Assembly: GCA_021521415.1 (NCBI GenBank)
Contig: JAIQDT010001933.1
Coordinates: forward strand, 422,009 to 486,008
Source of the DNA: Bidens hawaiensis
Taxonomy: Eukaryota > Streptophyta > Magnoliopsida > Asterales > Asteraceae
Reading direction: 5' to 3'
DNA length: 64,000 bases
The position numbers and the translations under genes are program-made. How positions within the stretch are numbered: position 1 is the stretch's first letter; each line of letters starts with the position of its first letter. Below are positions 56,111-64,000 of this stretch, one piece after another. Below the pieces are notes generated by a model, which was not told the DNA's origin, did no database searches, and saw nothing but the letters and a program-made list of their open reading frames with translations.

Positions 56111-56402
56111 GTTTTTTTTTCCGAACGGTGACTTTCTTTTAAAGGCTAAATGAGCCATAGCTCTCGAGCGAGAGACCCAACCACTTCACTCGGGCCAAGA
56201 CTATGTTGTCTTAACCGGATCCACGCTTGGCATCCGAGTTTGCTAGGCGTTCCACGGGAAATTTCGAGCCCCCCGCCACTTGACAGGAGTTTCCTCACTC
56301 TAATAGAAACCCGTGTCACCATCCAAATTCGAACCTGAGTGGCCAAATGACATCAAGTTCTAACATTCACTTGGCTGGCCATCTGAGCAAGCCGAGATGG
56401 TT
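56111..56402 (-). mobile_element. tRNA-derived SINE
   Basis: On the minus strand the head holds an A-box-like CTTGCTCAGATGGCCAGCC and a B-box-like GGTTCGAATTT about 55 bp further on, and the element ends in an A run (T run at 56112-56120 on the plus strand). The direct repeat AAAAGCAAAAAA at 56099-56110 and 56403-56414 is a good target duplication. It lies about 280 bp upstream of the TSJT1-like gene's ATG. Confidence 0.75.
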
Positions 56403-56554
56403 AAAAGCAAAAAAAAGTCTATTTAAAATAATACGAATCCGTAACTTTGAATCTTATTTTATAAAATGACATTGAAGTACGAGAATCTTATCCGCCATTG
56501 TTATCGTTATCACCTTATTCACCTCCACGTATCTCCGCCACCCACCACCCTACC

Positions 56555-56632
56555 CCACCACCACCACCACCACCCTTCTATTTAAACACAAAACATCTTC
56601 CACACCTAAACATTATTATTATTATTATTACC
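56555..56632 (+). repeat. (CCA)n and (ATT)n microsatellites in the TSJT1-like 5' region
   Basis: A CCACCACCACC run (about 56553-56574) and an ATTATTATTATT run (about 56611-56631) lie within 130 bp upstream of the ATG. CTATTTAAACAC between them (56579-56590) is a possible TATA box. Confidence 0.6.
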
Positions 56633-56678
56633 TCTTCATCCTTTTTCTTCCTACCCAATAATATTATTATCTTTCAAG

Positions 56679-58153
56679 ATGTTGGCAATCTTCCACAAAG
56701 CATTTGCACACCCACCAGAAGAGCTCAAAAGCCCAGCCTCCCACCACTCTTCCAAACAACCTAAACTCCCAGAAGAAACCTTAGCAGAGTTCTTGTCCGT
56801 ACACCCGACAGACACGTTCTCCATGACGTTCGGTAACACGGCCGTGCTGGCTTATGTTAAGCCCGAACGCCCGTACTCGGTCCATCAAAGGCTGTTTACT
56901 GCTTTTGATGATATATACTGTTTGTTCATGGGGAGTTTGAATAATCTGTGTGCTCAGATCAAACAGTACGGGCTGTCGAAGAACACGAATGAAGCGATGT
57001 TTGTGATTGAAGCGTACCGGACGTTGCGTGACCGTGGGCCGTACCCGGCTGATCAGGTGATAAAGGATCTGGAAGGGAGTTTTGCGTTTGTGGTGTATGA
57101 TAGTAAAGCTGGCACTGTTTTCACCGCACTGGTAAATTTAAAGCCTTTTATTTATTTATTTTTGTTTGCGGATAAATGTAGGGGCGATCACCATTCGATT
57201 TGGGTCGTTTTTAGGCTAAGACCGAAGTTACCGAATCATAACCCGAAAATTCACTTTTCAAATTATCATAAGTTGTTGGGTTTTGATTATTTTGGTTTGA
57301 ATTTAGTTCGGTTTTGATTTTACTATTTGACCTTGAAAATTTTGGGTTTTTTTTTGGGGGGGGGGTGGTGCCGTGGTGGTGGTGGGTTAAAATTAGTGAA
57401 TTTGGGCGTTAATAAATAATAACTAATTGATTATTATACATTTAGCTAAAATATGTAAGTTACTAGCTAAAATATTTAAGTTATGTATTTTAAATTTACT
57501 TAATAAGTACTCCAACTTTTGAAAATTTATTGATTTTATTTCGGTTTTTTTTTACAAAAATATAAAATCAAACATATATATAGGTTCGGTTTATAAGAAA
57601 ATATAAAACCAATTCTTTTAGTTTGATCTTTTCTATGTTGGATCGGTTATTTTTGTTTGGTGCACACCTATAATTAAATGTATGAATGAAATTTTTTGTA
57701 TGCTTACAAGGTGTAGATGAAATGTCTGAATGAAAATTTGTTTTACAGGGTTCAGACGGAGGAGTGAAGCTGTATTGGGGTATAGCGGCAGATGGGTCGG
57801 TGGTTATTTCTGATGATTTAGAGGTTATAAAAGCAGGTTGTGCCAAATCATTTGCACCTTTCCCTAAAGGTAACATATTCATTATCTAAATACCTTTAAA
57901 ACACAAGTTCAAAACAATATTTGAGGTTTTTGTAACAAATATGTTACTTGCAGGGTGTATGTTCCATAGTGAAGGTGGTTTAATGAGTTTTGAGCATCCA
58001 ATGAACAAGATAAAGGCAATGCCAAGGGTGGATAGTGAAGGGGTGATGTGTGGGGCTAACTTCAAGGTTGATACTTACTCAAGGGTCAATTCGATTCCTC
58101 GTAGGGGCAGCGAAGCTAATTGGACTCAATGGGAGGATCATTATGCTTCTTAG
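56679..58153 (+). CDS. TSJT1/Wali7-like protein (DUF3700, YGL and LRDR motifs)
   Basis: Three exons (56679-57131, 57749-57869, 57954-58153) splice in frame to 257 aa, the usual family length. The start is MLAIFHKAFAHPPEEL. The class-II glutamine-amidotransferase-like fold is seen in FGNTAVLAYVKPERPYSVHQ, LFTAFDDIYCLFMGSLNNL, the YGL and LRDRGPYP motifs, LEGSFAFVVYDSKAGTVFTA, DGGVKLYWGIAADGSVVISD and CMFHSEGGLMSFEHPMNKIK. No amidotransferase activity is established. Relatives are cytosolic or nuclear and respond to aluminium, wounding, auxin or dormancy. All donors are GT and acceptors AG. The gene looks intact. Confidence 0.9.
57345..57380 (+). repeat. T/G homopolymer tract in intron 1 of the TSJT1-like gene
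   Basis: A run of T followed by ten or more G and then GGTGGTGG repeats. Prone to length error, and able to form G-quadruplex-like structure. Confidence 0.7.
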
Positions 58154-59820
58154 TTCTTGTTGAATCTTGATCGATGTTCGACATCCCACTTTACTTTGAA
58201 AGTTTGACCTTTTGTTTTTTAATGTAAATAGTTGTTGATTTTGTTTGGGAATAATTGTCATAATTTCTAGTGTTGCTTGGATCTAAATTGACTGAAATAC
58301 TTCAAAATCTTGAGATTGCCATGTTATCGAAACTACATCGTTTGACAAATCCAAACTATTTTTGCAAACAACACAAAGGGCAGCTCGGGTTGTTTGCACC
58401 CCTTGAATCAACTATATAAACATGAAAGCTTAGAAGATATAGACGATATTTTCACGATTTTAATTGCAATGCAAAATGCGTCAGTCAGTTGATTTCAATG
58501 CAACACATGTTCATTTAGAAGTTTAATCTGTTTTATTTATATCAAATTTAACCGTAATTTCTGAAACTTCTAATTCTCAATAATTATTAAGAGAGAATAC
58601 TCATAATCATTTGTAACAAAAGATGTCTTAAATGACAAATGTTTAGATATGCTTCTTGCGTCATAAACATGTTGCATACTTCACTGTATTTATATTGCAC
58701 ATCAAAATCTCCAACATGGATCACGGCTAAAGCTATCAAGCCAATCTCAACTAAGCTGTCACGCTGCACTATCAAGCCAACCTCAACTGAGCTGTCAAGC
58801 GTGTTTAACCCGCCAGATTGACTCCTCATATCTCCAAGGGCCTTTGGTGTACATTCCCAGCCCAAGTCTATGTTACCCAAAATGGCATCGTAATTCAATT
58901 TCGAACCGTAACAAGTGACAATAAATACGCCATCCCGGTCAAGTAACCAATAATGTGTTCAGTCAAATAGAAACTATGGGATCCCTTATTTTGGCCTGAC
59001 TTATTGAAAACTCGTAATTATAACTTATCCAACTTCTTCACTCACACCATAAGTACTCCCAAATACCATTTCACTTTTTAAAAGGTTAAAAAGTCATAAG
59101 GAGTCCAAAATTAAAAATCCCAAATACCGCCTTAGTTTGGTTAATGATTGAAACGGGTTGCCAAATACCACCTTAGTCTGTTTAATGATTGAAACGGGTT
59201 GGTTTGGTTTGACCCATATCACTTTTTTAGTTGAAAACTTTACTCTGTAAAATGATTTCTTCTGTCAAGTTTTCTTTATTAGTTATTGCTTATTAAAACT
59301 TGGTGGGTCCCACGTGATTTCTGCAACTAGATAACCAATCAAAATTGAATTATAGATATCCATTGCTTCTTGATAATCATCTTCCTTGTATCAATCTAGA
59401 CATATAACAAGTAAATCACTTAATTAGTGATTAGAGTGACAATGAATACGCCCATCATACGTTTCCCACTATATTAAAATGATTTCATACGCGAGTTCTT
59501 AATCTTAAATAAACAAGTCATATGCCTAAAACAATATCATTGATCCTCATGTCACATAGTATCAAATGATACACATGAATAAACTGGTAACAATAAACAA
59601 TTAACTCTTTGAATTCCAAACTGCTTTTAATCCTGTTAACTAACTCTACATTTTCCAACTAAGCCAAAAACTGTCTTCATTTCTTTTCTTTTTCTCCTCA
59701 CCAAATCTAATTCTTTTTGCACCATATATGCTAAAATTTTACAAATCATCTATACAATTTCCCAAATTACAAACCTTGCCAGGCCGGGCCAAGCCTTACC
59801 TCAAAACTAGCCCAACCAAT
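58154..59820. other. Intergenic between two convergent genes
   Basis: No supported gene. The minus strand at 58720-58800 has two ~37-bp tandem units (GACAGCTYAGTTGAGRTTGG, then CTTGATAG) inside a 103-codon frame with no family resemblance. The phrase CCAAATACCRCCTTAGT..GTTTAATGATTGAAACGGG is repeated at about 59125-59200. The last part (59600-59820) is probably the 3' UTR of the WD40 gene. Confidence 0.5.
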
Positions 59821-62800
59821 CTATAATCGAACCGGCAATCCAAAATTCTGAAATACTCGGATTTCCCCATGAAGCCCAGCTGTTACAATCACCATGCCCC
59901 ACCCCAACTTACTCGGGCTGGACCCGTTTGTAAATTCTTCACTCGTCTGTTGACCCGGGCTCTTTTTGGTCAACACCAGTTTTTCCTCGGGCCACGTGGC
60001 AGAAAACCGGTCGAAAAAGTACCCGTTACTCGCGCTAGAAATGATTCCGTGAAACGGGCTGCTGTTAATCTGATCTTGTTCGGGTGTGGGTGGATGGTTC
60101 ACTGCTGACACGTCATCAAAGTGGTCCCCGCTAACCCTATCGGGTTCGTCTTGAAAACTGCAACAAGTGTTGGTTTTACTGGGCCATGGGATGGCTACTG
60201 TTACATCTTGGCAGGTGAAGTGTTCATAGGAATGAGTAACGGTTACACCTTTGTTTCGGTTAGCCCGCATGTTGTCTTCGTGCTTCCATACGTACACTTG
60301 CGAATCCTCGCTTGCACAAACGACATATCTCCCGTTTGATGTCACCGAGGCTGAAATTTGCCTGTTTGTGTTGCGAAATCCTGCAATACAATCAACACAT
60401 GTCGGGTCAGTTCACAGGTCAAAATGGTTTGTTGACCAAAATATTATATATATTACCTTTGAATTTGTGAATTAATTCGAGGCCATCAACGACACGAACC
60501 CGTGAATCTGCAGATGTAATGAGCACTTCTGATGTACCTGGAACAAACTGTAGAGGTATTATAATTTATAGCTCAAAACTAATGTTGATAATAATCATAA
60601 CAATAAATTAATAATAATAATAGACCGCTATAAGACATGCAGTAGCTTAATTTTCACCTGAAAACCGGTGATCTTTTTATGACGGGTCTTCTTATTTTTA
60701 TTCTGTAGGTTGATCTGACTTTTTTGTTGTAACTTGTTTTCTGTAAAACATTTAAAAGTAAATATTTGAGCACAAGAAAACGAGCGACAAACAAACAGAA
60801 GAATTAATAATAATTAGTAAGTACAAGCAAATCGATCGTATACCAGTCATGTCGTATGCACAGCAGTTCCCCTTGTATGAACCAACAAGTGCACCCTTCA
60901 ATAATAAAAAAAACAGTCTCATCAGTAACAAATCAAACTAATCATATTTAAAAAATTTACATTTCTGCTTTTAGAATTAGGGCTGGCGATGACAACCCGT
61001 TTATTCATATGGGTTGCGTTTATCTCAAACAGGCCATATAGCTAAAAAAATGTTCAAAGTCAAATGAGTTCAAAATGTGTTACTTGTTTAAAGATGTAAA
61101 TAATTACAGTAAATATAATGTTTTTACAGTCTCAATTAACATTAATCAATATATTTTAACTAAAACTGGTCCATATCTGTATGAAACCGTTAGCCAACAT
61201 GTGGCCCCCCGATCATGTCATATGTAATTAAAGTTTACAAAAGTTTGATACAAAATGTATGGGCTCAACCTGACCATCTGGTGTATAGCAAGCAGCAGTA
61301 ACCATTTCATGCATATCATTCCAATCAACCACTTGATGATCAGGAATGTTCCATAACCGAACTTTAGCATCAAGCGATCCACTGATGAAATATCTATCAT
61401 CAGCAGGATTAAACTGGATGCAAGTTACTGCATTTAACAAAAGAAGATACTTAATAATCATTTAAATAAAAACATGCAATCCGGTTAAACAGAACACATT
61501 GGCTCATACAGTCATACTCATACCATAGTCATTGTGAGAAAATATCTTCAAACATGACTTGCTAGATAACTGCCATAACCGCACGGTTTTGTCCATTGAT
61601 GATGAAAGCAAATGCTGAAAATGAAAGTGTCTGCCAATAAGAATTTTTACATATGCTTCATATATAGCTCAAAATATTAACCACATAAGTAATTTGATCA
61701 ACCACTGCAAGCTAACCTGAGATTTGGACCATGACAAGTCGAGCACATCATCCAGATGTCCTTCAAACGAACAAAACGGTTTTTCCGAAAGTCCAAACAA
61801 ACTTTCCGGTACTACAATATGGTCCAAACTAGTTGACTTTCTGGTCAACGATAACCGTCCTCTTCTCTTTCTTTCAGTTTGACCATCCAGAACCGGTGAC
61901 GACAAACTTATATCTGGCGATCCAGTCAACAATAACACATCCTCTTGTTTATCAAACAAAAGATCACCTTTTCTATCTGACGACACAACTTGCCAAACAT
62001 GAATCACGCAATCCTCACCCGCACTAGCAAGATACTTCCCATCCAAACTAAACTTAATAGTCCAGATCGACCCATTATGCGCCTGTATCTCCTGTCTTTT
62101 ATACAAACCCGTAAGATCCTTACAAGACTTCCCATACTGCCTAACCCGCACTCTCTCCGGACTGTAAAACGAAACATCATGACTATCATGAGTATCATCC
62201 GTCGCAGAACTAGACCGTCTTCCACCCCTTTCCGACGACGTGTCCCTCTCATCACTACTCCGTCTCTCTTTATACACCGAACTCGCTACATTCTTAATAC
62301 TCTTTATACTCTTCAACCATCCACCTTTCGCCTTCGATTTCGATCCACTTCCGCTTCCGCTTCCAGTAATGTTAACATCATCTTGTAAACTATTACAAGC
62401 GTCCTCCACACTCTCCCCACTCTCCCGTCTCATCAATTCTTGAACAATCGGCGAATGCCCGACACACATTTCGAATTCTTCCATCGTCAACCGCCTCCCG
62501 GTCCCGACTTCTTTCAACTTCCCCCACATTCCATCCTCTCTAACCTCATCCACCACAAACTCTTTCCCATTATCAAGATTCTTAATTAAACACACTTCTC
62601 CTAATTCACCATTATTATTATTACTAACCGAAACAACCGGATTCGAGTCATTCAAATTACCAAATTCAATAACCTCTTCAACGTCTGATGAAGAACAACC
62701 AGAGGGTTTATGTCTGGAATCACGAACGAGGCCCATCTGCCGGAGCAACCGTGAACGGCGTTCGTCGACGGAGGACGGCCGTGAGATCCAGACGTCGTAA

Positions 62801-63021
62801 TTATTGACAACGGCCATGGGAAACTTGGGTACGGGTAAAAGGCGGCCAAGAGTACTGTAATCACGAACACTAGTACAATTCGGATCAATTAAGGCCACGT
62901 CATCATCGATATCCGATGAAGAAGAGGAGCACGTGGTTAAATTTGAAGCTGAAGAAAGCAATCGATCAAGAGACTCGTGGAAACACTCTTCTTGTTCTTC
63001 GTTGTGGGTTTGATTGCTCAT
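59821..63021 (-). CDS. WDR44-like WD40-repeat protein, seven exons
   Basis: The exons are 63021-61717, 61614-61524, 61427-61270, 60895-60844, 60740-60658, 60547-60457 and 60380-59821. All junctions are GT-AG and in frame, giving 779 aa. The acidic/Ser-rich N-terminus (MSNQTHNEEQEECFHESLDR) is followed by IKNLDNGKEFVVDEVREDGM and a GSGSGSGSKSKAKGGWLKSI segment. Then come WD repeats: GSIWTIKFSLDGKYLASAGE with IHVWQV, GHLDDVLDLSWSKSQ with DKTVRLWQL, CIQFNPADDRYFISGSLDAK with VRLWNI, EMVTAACYTPDGQGALVGSY, STSEVLITSADSRVRVVDG-like text, and ASVTSNGRYVVCASEDSQVY. The C-terminus is Ser/Pro-rich, ending in a final ITAGLHGEIRVFQNFGLP-like blade. In plants this family has scaffold roles; animal WDR44 binds Rab11. 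No breaks seen. Confidence 0.9.
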
Positions 63022-64000
63022 CGTTCGGGCATTCTCATCGGGTAATGAAAATGCCCGGCCGGAATCGGATCCGGAGGTGTGATATTATTGTTATTCGGAT
63101 CTGGGTTCGGGTTGAAAGTGGGAGTACGGATCGGGTGAAGGAAAGGAAAGTGAAGAGATGAGTAACCGACGGAATAGGTGGCGGAGAACGGCGGAGGACG
63201 GTGGGTTACTGAGAGATTGGGTTCGGTTTGGTGGTGGTGAAAATGTATGTATCAATTATGAATTATGATGTAAAAATATAATAAAAACTTCAATAATTAA
63301 ATGCACTTGCTACCAATATAATAATATTAAAAACAATTTAGATAACTATAAGTCTATAAAAATAGCAAAATATAGTTATACAGGTTGTTTTAAAATGTTA
63401 AATAAAAACTCATTTTCCCGGATCCCGTTATATGTTTTTACAAGCGGAGATCGAATTTGGCTCGGATTTTAAACCAAGACAGCTTGGCTTGACTTTGATT
63501 TTAAAGTTCGATGAAAATTTGAGCTCGAGCTCGGCTTGATTTAAAAAAAAAGGTTAAATGATTTTGATTGATTTGGATTAGAAAGACTGGAAATATTTTA
63601 CTTACTGTGATAAAAGGTTAAAAGTTTGGGTTAATTTAAGTTTGTTAATGAGCAAACCGGCATTGAATCGACCTTGGCTTGTTTAGAATCCGAGTTAGAT
63701 TAGAACAAGGTTTGTAATCTAGGCTATCTGTATCATTAGTTATCGTAATCTATGTAAAAATTTTTTTGTATTTAATGTGTCTTAGGTAACATAATACAGG
63801 ATATTTAGTTTGATATATTGTAATTACTAAAATAAATTAATATATATTTTATTTTCGAATAAAAACATAATATCACATCACTAATTATTTCCTTTAGAAA
63901 GTAGTGAGGCAAATCATATTAATTTTTCATTCAAATCAATCACAATTATTTGGGTCATTATTGAAAGTTTTTTTTTCTTTTTTTCATTGTATTAGTTTTG
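63022..64000. other. Promoter side of the WD40 gene and AT-rich DNA
   Basis: 63022-63240 is GC-richer, with GGCGG-type words, and is probably the 5' UTR and core promoter of the minus-strand WD40 gene. 63440-63545 holds a decayed GAGCTCGAGCTCGGCTT stretch of the hAT MITE kind. The rest shows nothing recognisable. Confidence 0.5.

Noticed and set aside
58587..58898. Minus-strand 103-codon frame as a gene
   Set aside because: Contains a recent tandem duplication and shows no recognisable domain or splice context.

Overview
This window is nuclear DNA of a flowering plant. It is AT-rich, its genes have GT-AG introns and stand far apart, and it is packed with nested transposable elements. The kinds of repeats (Asteraceae-like copia, Helitron and PIF/Harbinger elements, including one carrying a 'glutathione S-transferase T3-like' Myb-type ORF) suggest an asterid, probably Asteraceae. 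No species can be named from the sequence alone.

Host genes. Five loci look like host genes. (1) 17905-20435 (+): a Nodulin-like/NFD4-like major facilitator gene whose first two visible exons cannot be joined in frame, because an internal exon seems to be missing. (2) 22384-23338 (-): a two-exon SAM-domain protein of 217 aa. (3) 47772-49103 (-): an intronless AVT6-type vacuolar amino-acid transporter of 443 aa. (4) 56679-58153 (+): a three-exon TSJT1/Wali7-like (DUF3700) protein of 257 aa. (5) 59821-63021 (-): a seven-exon WDR44-like WD40 protein of 779 aa. A lipid-transfer-protein (8-cysteine) gene at 45660-45962 is split by one in-frame stop. A short first-exon-like fragment lies at 23993-24123.

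Mobile DNA. The largest element is a 12.3-kb copia retrotransposon (26770-39115, minus strand) of SIRE/Maximus-like layout. Its two 420-bp LTRs are identical by eye and it has a CCATG target duplication, a PBS and a PPT. Gag-pol is broken by several stops and frameshifts, while two extra ORFs downstream of pol are open. About 30 copies of a short hairpin-forming word (GCGAAGTT and its reverse complement) sit only in the non-coding parts. Region 4441-9577 is a stack of head-to-tail Helitron copies invaded by PIF/Harbinger elements, other Helitron-like sequence and a copia solo LTR. A second pair of the same Helitron family lies in inverted orientation at 50295-52725.

Other mobile elements with target-site duplications visible in the sequence are four PIF/Harbinger-type elements (TAA or TTA), three hAT-type elements (8 bp), two SINEs and a solo LTR (ATTCA). 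Remnants of LINE, Ty3 and copia coding sequence are also present. The host genes show no operon-like relation; each is an independent transcription unit separated by repeat-filled intergenic DNA.
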